Below are positions 47,230 to 55,446 of a stretch of DNA of 64,000 nucleotides, piece by piece; position 1 is the first letter of the stretch; the number at the start of each line of letters is the position of its first letter. A model generated the notes under the pieces. That model was not told the DNA's origin. It made no database searches and saw nothing but the letters and a program-made list of their open reading frames with translations. The translations under genes were made by a program, and so were the position numbers. Origin of the DNA: a bacterium (lineage in GTDB: Bacteria > Bdellovibrionota > UBA1018); the NCBI GenBank assembly GCA_019751945.1, contig JAIEMT010000014.1, positions 118,686 to 182,685 of the forward strand, in the 5' to 3' direction.

Positions 47230-49937
47230 TCGTAACGCCACAGAGTACGGAGAGTTTTGCAAAACGTGAGGCGGGCGGGAAGGGATTCAATCTCTTTCTC
47301 TTGAGTCAGGCAGGTTTGCCCGTTCCATCGTGGGTGGTGGTCGGTGCCCGTTATTTCAAACAGTTTCGTGAGCAATCGGGTTTAGATGCACAGTTCGCTG
47401 CATTGCTGGCTCCGTTAAGTGCTCAATCCGAACCCGCACAGTTTGAATCCGTCTCGCAATCCATTCGATCGTTGATCTTAAAGACGTCGCTTCCTTTAGC
47501 GGTAGAGGCAACTCTCAGAGCCGCTTATCAGAAGCTCGGCTGCCCATTGATTGCGGTGCGCTCTTCCGGGGTGGACGAGGATTCGGCGCGCTTTTCATTT
47601 GCAGGTCAGCTCAGTACCTACCTTTTTGTGAAGTCCGAGGAAGAGGCGCTCCGATCGATTCGGGAGTGTTGGGCCTCCGGCTATTCTGCTCGCGGTCTGA
47701 GCTATCGCGCTCAAAATGGCTTGCTGGGACAGGGACCGATTGAAGTCGCTGTGGTTCTTCAAGAGATGGTTGATTGCGAGAAAAGTGGTGTTCTCTTTAC
47801 TTGTGATCCTACGACTCAAGATGGAAAAAAAGTCATGATCAACTCCGTGTATGGAATCGGAGAGGGCCTAGTTTCGGGCCTTTTAGATGCCGATACCTTT
47901 GTATTAGAAAAAAGCACGGGAAAGAAGCTGAGCGAGCAGATTGTAGATAAAGGGAGTCAGCTCGTACGCAATGAATCGGGCGAGGGAACTGTCGAAGCTC
48001 CCGTTTCTGCATCGTTGATTTCTAGGCCGTCTTTAGATGATGGCGAACTCGAGGCTCTGGCTCGCATTGGCCGCGATGTGGAAGGGCTTTATCGTTTTCC
48101 TCAAGATGTAGAATGGGGTTGGAGAGAGGGCCGATTCTATCTGCTTCAGGCACGTCCAGTCACCACACCGGTAAGAAATGAGGATGGGCTTCTTTATATC
48201 TGGGACAACTCCAATATCGTAGAAAGCTACGGCGGAATTACAATGCCGCTCACTTTCAGTTTTGCTCATCACGTTTACCACTGGGTTTATATTCAGTTCT
48301 GCGAAATTCTACTGGTGCCTTCTAAAGAGATTCGCAAGATGGACTCTTTTTTAAAGAACATGTTGGGCCTGTTCTACGGTCGAGTTTTTTATAATATTCT
48401 AAATTGGTACAAGCTCACCAGTATCTTGCCGGGCTTTAAATACAATCGGAAGTTCATGGAAACCATGATGGGGACCCAGCACAGCCTGGCGGATGAAATC
48501 GCCGATCGAATTAAGCCCCCCGGGTTTCAAGAACGTTGGATATCCAAGGTTCGACGTTTTGTAACCGGTCTGAAGTTTCTCTATTTTCATTTTACCATTC
48601 AGAAAATGGTTGATGAGTTCTTAGAATACTTTCATTCAGTTTACGGAGAGTACCGAAAGCGTAACTATTCTAGAATGCCATCAGATGAGATTTTTAAGGA
48701 CTATCAGGAGCTCGAAGAGAAACTCTTGATGGAATGGAAAGCCCCAATCGTGAATGACTATCTCTGCATGGTTCACTTTGGGATTCTGAAGAAGCTCACC
48801 GGGCTTTGGCTTTCCAAGCTAGGCGACTCCTTGCAGAACGATCTTTTATGTGGAGAGGGGAATCTCGAATCTGCCGAACCCACTCGCGAGTTGATTCGAA
48901 TGGCGGCATTAGTGGCTCAGAATCCGGCTCTGAGAACTCTGATTGAACGCACACCTCCGCAAGATGGAATGGAAGCGTTGGTCAACGCACCTGAGTTCAG
49001 TGAATTCCGTGCGAGAGTCGATCGTTACATCGATCTCTATGGGTTTCGCTGCATGAACGAAATGAAGCTGGAAGAACGGGACCTCTATCAAGATCCATCG
49101 TTCCTCTTTGTCTGCCTGAAGAACTATCTGCGCAGTGGCCAAACGGATCTCAAGGAATACGAAAAGCGCGAAAAGGAAATTCGCCACGGTGCGGAGAAGA
49201 AGGTTCATGAAAACCTCACGGGCTTGAAGAAGAAAGTTTACCTTTGGTCTTTGAAGCATGCCCGGAAAGCTGTGCGGAACCGTGAGAATACCCGATTCTG
49301 TCGCACCCGAATCTACGGTATTGCGCGGGCCATGTTTTACGGAATGGGCCGAGATTTTGTTCTTCGCTCCATGTTGGATCGACCTGAAGACATTTTCTAT
49401 CTTCAGATTCAGGAGATCTTTGGTGCCTTGGAAGGGACGTTGACGGTTATTAATCTGAGGGCGCTCGTTGATGTGCGCAAAAAGGAATACGCCACTTACG
49501 TGGCTCAAGAGCCGTCTTCTCGCTTTCACACTCGCGGCCCAACCTATTGGATGAACGACCACTTTCCTGAGCACGAGGTGGCTTTGCCACCCATCGATCT
49601 TCCTGATGGCGCATTAAAGGGAATCGGATGCTGTCCTGGGATTGTTGAGGGAACGGTGAAAGTGATTCTCTCTCCTCAGGATGATATGGAATTGAACGGC
49701 GAAATCTTAGTGACGGTGAGAACAGATCCAGGGTGGATTCCTTTATATCCATCGGCTTCGGGCCTGATCGTAGAACGGGGCGGGCTGCTTTCTCACTCTG
49801 CTATCGTGGCCCGAGAAATGGGCTTGCCCACTATCGTTGGCGTACAGTCGCTTACTAAAAAGCTTCGTACTGGAATGAAAATTCGAATGAACGGAGAAAC
49901 CGGCGTTATCGAAAACGTGGAAGGACCACCACTATGA
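47226..49937 (+). CDS. PEP-synthase/rifampin-phosphotransferase-like dikinase with unusual central domain
   Basis: AGGKGFNLFLLSQAGLPVPSWVVV, IAVRSSGVDEDSARFSFAGQLSTYL, GGLLSHSAIVAREMGLPTIVGV (swivelling His domain), VTVRTDPGWIPLY. Confidence 0.85.
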   Translation: MIVTPQSTESFAKREAGGKGFNLFLLSQAGLPVPSWVVVGARYFKQFREQSGLDAQFAALLAPLSAQSEPAQFESVSQSIRSLILKTSLPLAVEATLRAAYQKLGCPLIAVRSSGVDEDSARFSFAGQLSTYLFVKSEEEALRSIRECWASGYSARGLSYRAQNGLLGQGPIEVAVVLQEMVDCEKSGVLFTCDPTTQDGKKVMINSVYGIGEGLVSGLLDADTFVLEKSTGKKLSEQIVDKGSQLVRNESGEGTVEAPVSASLISRPSLDDGELEALARIGRDVEGLYRFPQDVEWGWREGRFYLLQARPVTTPVRNEDGLLYIWDNSNIVESYGGITMPLTFSFAHHVYHWVYIQFCEILLVPSKEIRKMDSFLKNMLGLFYGRVFYNILNWYKLTSILPGFKYNRKFMETMMGTQHSLADEIADRIKPPGFQERWISKVRRFVTGLKFLYFHFTIQKMVDEFLEYFHSVYGEYRKRNYSRMPSDEIFKDYQELEEKLLMEWKAPIVNDYLCMVHFGILKKLTGLWLSKLGDSLQNDLLCGEGNLESAEPTRELIRMAALVAQNPALRTLIERTPPQDGMEALVNAPEFSEFRARVDRYIDLYGFRCMNEMKLEERDLYQDPSFLFVCLKNYLRSGQTDLKEYEKREKEIRHGAEKKVHENLTGLKKKVYLWSLKHARKAVRNRENTRFCRTRIYGIARAMFYGMGRDFVLRSMLDRPEDIFYLQIQEIFGALEGTLTVINLRALVDVRKKEYATYVAQEPSSRFHTRGPTYWMNDHFPEHEVALPPIDLPDGALKGIGCCPGIVEGTVKVILSPQDDMELNGEILVTVRTDPGWIPLYPSASGLIVERGGLLSHSAIVAREMGLPTIVGVQSLTKKLRTGMKIRMNGETGVIENVEGPPL

Positions 49938-50674
49938 CGATGCTCTATGAAGTTGAAGATTTAAAATTTCACTACAAGTTGGGAAATCAACAAATTGACG
50001 CCCTTCGCGGTGTTTCTTTGGAGATTAAGCAGGGAGAGTTTGTCTGCCTAACAGGCCCATCGGGTTCGGGAAAGTCAACGTTGCTCAATATCTTAGGAAT
50101 GATTGAGAGTCCTGCTGAGGGAAAGGTAAAATTTGGGGGAGTCAATTTAGGAACTCTTCTGGAATCGGAAAAGAATGAAATCCGTCGACACAAGATTGGG
50201 TTTGTCTTTCAGAGCTTCAATCTTTTTCCTGTTCTGAAAGCAGCTGAGAACGTGGAGTATTTTCTGGGCAGAATGGGTGTTTCGAAAAAGGAACGCCACC
50301 TTCGTGTGCAAGCTTCCATGGAAGCAGTTGGAATCTGGGAGCAGAGAAATAAGAAGCCGTTGGAAATGAGCGGAGGGCAGCGTCAGCGCGTGGCAATTGC
50401 GCGAGCTCTCGCTAAGAATCCAGAAGTCATTATTGCTGATGAGCCGACAGCCAGCCTAGATCAGGCGAATGGGCGTCAGATCATGGAGATTTTTAAAGAT
50501 CTTCACACTCAGAATAAAGTGACCATCGTCGTGGCAAGCCATGACCCGATGGTGCTTTCGTTTGTGGAAACTCAGATCAAGCTTCGAGATGGGCAGATAT
50601 TAGATTTTCCTGGACTTCATCCTTCAACCAGTGGCCGGGGAGGACCGCATGCAGATCAAACTAGCTCTTCGTAA
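49934..50674 (+). CDS. ABC transporter ATP-binding protein (LolD/MacB-type)
   Basis: LTGPSGSGKSTLLNILG, EMSGGQRQRVAIARALAKNPEVIIADEPTASLD. Confidence 0.95.
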   Translation: MTMLYEVEDLKFHYKLGNQQIDALRGVSLEIKQGEFVCLTGPSGSGKSTLLNILGMIESPAEGKVKFGGVNLGTLLESEKNEIRRHKIGFVFQSFNLFPVLKAAENVEYFLGRMGVSKKERHLRVQASMEAVGIWEQRNKKPLEMSGGQRQRVAIARALAKNPEVIIADEPTASLDQANGRQIMEIFKDLHTQNKVTIVVASHDPMVLSFVETQIKLRDGQILDFPGLHPSTSGRGGPHADQTSSS

Positions 50675-51854
50675 TCTTCTTAGAAATCCGCGGCGAACGA
50701 GCACTGTCCTTCTGACGGTGATCACGGGCTCAGCTGCTTTGTTCATTTTTCACGGGTTCAACGCGGGCCTCATGAATCAATACCGGGAAAGTACCATTCA
50801 TTCCCGCTATGGCCACGGGCAGATTAATACCGTGGGTTACCGAGAGAAGGTGTTCGAGAAACCGTGGGAGCATTGGATGAACAATGGCGCTCAAGTCGCA
50901 GAGCGTTTAAAGCAGCTCCCGCAAGTAAAACAGGTGTTTCCGCGCGTGGAGTTCTTCTCGCTCTTAACCAATGGTCGCGTCACTGTCAGTGGAAAAGGGC
51001 AGGGGGTCGATGCGGTTGAAGAGGCAAAATTCTTTAACATGCTCAATATTGAGCAAGGGGTAGCCCTCTCAGATCAAGCGGATGGAATTTTGCTCGGAAA
51101 GGGTTTGGCGCGGGCGTTGGACGTGAAGCCGGGCGATCGAGTCACCGTTCTAGGAAATACCATTCAAGGCAGCATCAATGGTTTGGACTTGATCGTCACT
51201 GGGATCTTTCATACAGGCCAGAAAGAGTTCGATGACGTCGGGTTTCGAATTCCTTTGGCACAAGCTCAGAAGCTTTTAGAAACAGAGCAGGTAGAGTCGG
51301 TTGCTTTAGGACTAGACTCTGTCGCGTCTTGGGATGCGGTTGCATCCGTGGTTCGTGCAGAGTTTCCAATGCTCGAAGCGACTCCTTTCGCTGTACTGGA
51401 TAAAGTTTGGTACCAGAACTCGGTGGATTGGCTCGACTCTCAATTTGGGTTCATTCAGTTCATTATTTTGGCGATCGTAATTTTAGGAATTTTTAGCACG
51501 GTTTCGATTGGTGTCCTGGAGCGCAAACAGGAGATTGGAAATCTGCGAGCCAACGGGGAGTCCGGAAGGCAGGTACTGGGCCTTCTCATTTTAGAGGGCT
51601 TGGCATTAGGCGCTCTGGGGGCATTCTTGGGTTTGGCTATTGCTTGGATCATTAATCTCACGTTATTGAGAAACGGTGTTTTGATGCCACCGGCACCTGG
51701 AATTACACGCCAGTTTTATATTCACATTGAGTTGCAGCCCAAGATGGCTGCAGTCGCCTTTTTGATGGGCGCAGTGACTTCGGTCTTAGGAACCTTTTTA
51801 GCTGGATTGAAAGTGGCACGAATGCCGATTGGCGAGGCCTTACGATCGAATTAG
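50649..51854 (+). CDS. ABC transporter permease, FtsX/LolE-like
   Basis: LALRNLLRNPRRTSTVLLTVITGSAALFI; C-terminal three-TM FtsX domain; start overlaps the ATPase gene. Confidence 0.9.
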   Translation: MQIKLALRNLLRNPRRTSTVLLTVITGSAALFIFHGFNAGLMNQYRESTIHSRYGHGQINTVGYREKVFEKPWEHWMNNGAQVAERLKQLPQVKQVFPRVEFFSLLTNGRVTVSGKGQGVDAVEEAKFFNMLNIEQGVALSDQADGILLGKGLARALDVKPGDRVTVLGNTIQGSINGLDLIVTGIFHTGQKEFDDVGFRIPLAQAQKLLETEQVESVALGLDSVASWDAVASVVRAEFPMLEATPFAVLDKVWYQNSVDWLDSQFGFIQFIILAIVILGIFSTVSIGVLERKQEIGNLRANGESGRQVLGLLILEGLALGALGAFLGLAIAWIINLTLLRNGVLMPPAPGITRQFYIHIELQPKMAAVAFLMGAVTSVLGTFLAGLKVARMPIGEALRSN

Positions 51855-51877
51855 CTACTAGTCCGGGGAGAGATGAG

Positions 51878-52579
51878 ATGACGGCACTTTGGAGTTTAGC
51901 GTTGTGGATTTCGGTGAGCGCAAATGCTGCTGCTCCAGCTTTGGACACAGAAGAGATTCTCGCCAAGGTCGATAATATTCGAAATCCTGGCAGTTCCTTC
52001 TTAATGACGGTGGATGTTTCCAGCGGTGGCGATTCCACCTCTGCTTTCGAGGTGTTTGTTCAGGGAAACAATAAAACCCTCGTGAAAACCTTAGAGCCAC
52101 CGAGGGACCGGGGCAGAAATCTCCTGATGCTCGATGAGGAGATGTGGGCCTTTGTGCCGAATCTGAAGCGCTCCGTGCGAGTAAGTTTGAGTCAGAAACT
52201 GACGGGTCAGACTGCCAATGGCGACATCAGCCGAATGCGTTGGAAGGGGGATTACGAAGCCGTTCTGGAGTCTGAAACTCCTCAGCAATGGATCCTGCTT
52301 CTCTCAGCAAAAAAGAAAGGCCTGACTTACGACAAAGTCCGCGCTTGGGTGGAGAAGAAATCTTATCGTCCTTTGAAGGCTGAGTTTCTCACTTCCAGTG
52401 GAAAGGCACTGAAGACTGCGGTCTATGAAGAATATAAGACCATGGCGGGAGCGATTCGTCCGACTCAGATTCGGATTCAAGATGCCATTCGGGCCGATGA
52501 CCGTTCAGTCATTACTATTCAGAAGATGGAAGTGAGAACTTTTCCAACCTCGCTTTTTAATCAAAACAGCTTGCAATGA
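51878..52579 (+). CDS. LolA-like outer membrane lipoprotein-sorting protein
   Basis: Signal peptide; DTEEILAKVDNIRNPGSSFLMTVDVSS, KTLEPPRDRGRNLLMLDEEMWAFVPNLKRSVRVSLSQKLTGQTANGDI. Confidence 0.85.
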   Translation: MTALWSLALWISVSANAAAPALDTEEILAKVDNIRNPGSSFLMTVDVSSGGDSTSAFEVFVQGNNKTLVKTLEPPRDRGRNLLMLDEEMWAFVPNLKRSVRVSLSQKLTGQTANGDISRMRWKGDYEAVLESETPQQWILLLSAKKKGLTYDKVRAWVEKKSYRPLKAEFLTSSGKALKTAVYEEYKTMAGAIRPTQIRIQDAIRADDRSVITIQKMEVRTFPTSLFNQNSLQ

Positions 52580-53787
52580 AATTTCTCCTTCTCGCAATTT
52601 CCCTGGGGGTCTGGGTTAGTGCGGCTCCAGCCCAAGCTGAAGTTCGGTTTTCTGATTTTCAGCATGAGGAAATTTTAGGCTACATTTCTGCGGTCCAGTT
52701 TAAGAATTCTACTTTGAGCCATAACCTTCTTTACGGATCGACGAAGTTGGATGCCCGCCTGAGCGATTGGACGTTTTCTGCCGCACTTCGATTCAGTGGA
52801 GAATTGGGTGTTGCTCCCAATAAGTCGCCCAATGGCGAAGTTGAAATTCGATCTTTAAATCTGGGCTACGCTCAGGGAGATTACAAACTCACCTTCGGAT
52901 TCCAAGAAATTCCGTGGGGCGAGACATTTGGATTTTATATTGCAGACTTGGTGAATCCCAAGGATCTTCGCGACCCGATTTTGAATGAACTGGGTTGGAT
53001 TCGTGTTCCTGTTTTTGCACTGAATGCGCAATATTTTTTAGACAAAACGACTTTTCAATTTATTCTCACACCAGTGCCCAGAAATCCCCGGGTGCCCCTG
53101 CGTGGTTCAAACTTTGACATTTTTCCTGAGGGAATTCCGTCGCAGGATTTGAGATCCTTCGATCTGAGTCGGATGGACGAGGAGGCGGAGTGGGGAGGGC
53201 GGGTGAGTCAGCTCTTTTCGAGCGGCTTAGATCTCGGTTTGATGTACTTCCAGCATTGGAATCGAACTCCCGTCTATGAGTTGATTTCTGGTTCTCAGAT
53301 TGCTCCGGCGCAGGTACGGGTCAATACGCTTGCTCTGACAGCGAGTCAGGCGTTGAATCAGTGGGTGATTCGAATGGATAGCATCGCCACATTGGGACAA
53401 CCCATTCCAGATATCAATCTCGGAGCGCCACGGAGAGTTTTGGATTGGCAAACGATTGTGGGGACGGACTATTCTCCTTCGGATTCTTGGACGTTCGGCG
53501 CCCAGTATCATAAAGAATGGGCGAACCCGGAGTTCTGGCATTGGGGAAGTTTTCGAGTGGCGTATAAGTGGGCCGAAGGACGGTGGGCCACCGAGATGTT
53601 TGTGTTTGCGGGGCTCAATAATTCCGATGGCTGGCTTCAAAGAAAGCTGATTTGGAATGTCTCACGAAGGTTAGTCGTTTCACTAAGTTTAGACGTATTA
53701 GGCTACTCTATTTCGAAACGACCCGGCATTTTGACAAGTTTTTTGAATGCCGATCGAGTTTTGGGTTGGGTGACCTATCACTTCTGA
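52576..53787 (+). CDS. Predicted outer-membrane beta-barrel protein
   Basis: Signal peptide MKFLLLAISLGVWVSAAPAQA; alternating amphipathic beta-strands; C-terminal LGWVTYHF aromatic end. Confidence 0.65.
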   Translation: MKFLLLAISLGVWVSAAPAQAEVRFSDFQHEEILGYISAVQFKNSTLSHNLLYGSTKLDARLSDWTFSAALRFSGELGVAPNKSPNGEVEIRSLNLGYAQGDYKLTFGFQEIPWGETFGFYIADLVNPKDLRDPILNELGWIRVPVFALNAQYFLDKTTFQFILTPVPRNPRVPLRGSNFDIFPEGIPSQDLRSFDLSRMDEEAEWGGRVSQLFSSGLDLGLMYFQHWNRTPVYELISGSQIAPAQVRVNTLALTASQALNQWVIRMDSIATLGQPIPDINLGAPRRVLDWQTIVGTDYSPSDSWTFGAQYHKEWANPEFWHWGSFRVAYKWAEGRWATEMFVFAGLNNSDGWLQRKLIWNVSRRLVVSLSLDVLGYSISKRPGILTSFLNADRVLGWVTYHF

Positions 53788-53802
53788 GTTAGAATTCTAC
53801 CC

Positions 53803-54243
53803 ATGGATAAAAAACTTCAATCGACCACGAGCAAAGAAGCATTGGCTTGCCTCAATCAGATTTATCAGGCCGAGATGGCGGGAATCATTCGCTACCTGCA
53901 CTACTCGTTCATGATCATGGGGCATAACCGAATTCCGATTCAGAAATGGTTTCGGGATATGGCCGCTGAAGCGACCTCCCATGCGGTAGTGATTGGTGAA
54001 AAAATCACATCTTTCGGGGGACATCCGCCTGTTGCATCGGCCAAGGTCGAAGAAACGAATCAACACGGCGTTCACGCAATCCTCGAGGAAAGCTTGAAAT
54101 TTGAACTGGAAGGCCTTGAACTTTATAAGAAATTAGTCGGCCTTGCTGGTGATGACATTGCCCTCGAAGAGCTAGCGCGTGAGTTCGTGAAGACCGAGAC
54201 TGAGCACATCGAAGAAGTTTATAAGATGTTGCGGAAGGACTAG
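53803..54243 (+). CDS. Ferritin-like/bacterioferritin family protein
   Basis: LNQIYQAEMAGIIRYLHYSFMIMGHNRIPIQKWFRDMAAEATSHAVVIGEKI, E..H spacing. Confidence 0.85.
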   Translation: MDKKLQSTTSKEALACLNQIYQAEMAGIIRYLHYSFMIMGHNRIPIQKWFRDMAAEATSHAVVIGEKITSFGGHPPVASAKVEETNQHGVHAILEESLKFELEGLELYKKLVGLAGDDIALEELAREFVKTETEHIEEVYKMLRKD

Positions 54244-55446
54244 TTAAGCGGCTTTACTGCCCTGTGCAGCAATAATTTTTTGAATCTCTTCGTCTTTGGC
54301 CTGATCGCTCTTCAGTAAGAAGAGTTCGATGGGGGCTTTCTGTCCTTTGAAGAGATGCGTTCCTAGATTAATCAATCCTGCCGGCGGTGACTGAAGCTGA
54401 TCCACGAAAGCTTTGGACATCACGATATTGGTACCGCTGATCGTGTGCACGAGCTTTTCCATACGATGGAGCATGTCGACTTCAGCCGAGGTCGTATCAA
54501 AAGATTTCTGCGTCACTCGTCCGCGAGGAGTTTCTAGTTCAACCGTGTGAACATCTACCGTCGTACCTTTTGCAACGTGAAGTGAAACTCCGCATTCCAA
54601 GATGGTGCCATTCGAGGTTTGAAGTTTCACAATGGCTTCGCGGAATTCGATGGCCACGGCGAGGGCGGAGTCGCAAGGATTGGACTTATCATCGAGCAGG
54701 CCAAAGTGACCGTAAGCAGAGTCGCCTTGGTGGGACTCTCTCCATCCGCCGTTTCGAATAATGGCTTCTGAAAACGAATGAATCACCGCACTTCGCGCCG
54801 ATTTTTTTCCCACCTTGAGTTCGTGAATCTTGCTGCTATTGACTACGTCAAAGGCAATGCCCACCAGATCTTTTTGAATGGGGAATTTAATGTCCGTGTC
54901 TCGTAATGCCCAAAGGACAAACGGAGGAACCCAGCATTCTAGTTCCAGGCGCATCAGGGTTTCTGATTTCCGAGCGGTTTCTAATTCGCTCGTCAGCTTC
55001 AAGAGATTCACTGTTTGTTGGCGCAGTTCGCCTTCACGCACCTTGAGTTCTTCGTTCAGACGCTTGGCTTCTTGGTTCGCTTTGTAATAGTCGATGGCGC
55101 GTGTAAGGGCTTGCTCGAGCTCGTCCACATCCCAGGGCTTGCGGATATAGTCGTAGATCTGCGCTTTACGAACGGATTCCACCACTAGATTCTCATCTGA
55201 ATAACCCGTCACTATAATTCGAACGGCTTCGGGAACGATTTCCTTCGCCTGCTGAAGAAAGGTCACACCGTTCATTCCAGGCATTCTCTGGTCGGACACC
55301 AAAATCCAAGGCTTCGCATCTTTTAAGGCTGCTAGCGCAGCATAGGGCGTATCAAAGGTTTTAATCTCCCAAGTGTCTGGAAGAGAGGCCTCAAATACGG
55401 TGAGATTATGCGGCTCATCGTCGATGTAAAAGATCACGGGTTTCAT
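54244..55446 (-). CDS. Response regulator with C-terminal class III adenylate/guanylate cyclase-like domain
   Basis: REC: FYIDDEPHNL, ILVSDQRMPGMNG, DYIRKPWDVDEL; cyclase: VGIAFDVVNSSKIHEL, QGDSAYGHFGLL, LFKGQKAPIELFLL. Confidence 0.8.
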   Translation of the reverse strand: MKPVIFYIDDEPHNLTVFEASLPDTWEIKTFDTPYAALAALKDAKPWILVSDQRMPGMNGVTFLQQAKEIVPEAVRIIVTGYSDENLVVESVRKAQIYDYIRKPWDVDELEQALTRAIDYYKANQEAKRLNEELKVREGELRQQTVNLLKLTSELETARKSETLMRLELECWVPPFVLWALRDTDIKFPIQKDLVGIAFDVVNSSKIHELKVGKKSARSAVIHSFSEAIIRNGGWRESHQGDSAYGHFGLLDDKSNPCDSALAVAIEFREAIVKLQTSNGTILECGVSLHVAKGTTVDVHTVELETPRGRVTQKSFDTTSAEVDMLHRMEKLVHTISGTNIVMSKAFVDQLQSPPAGLINLGTHLFKGQKAPIELFLLKSDQAKDEEIQKIIAAQGSKAA

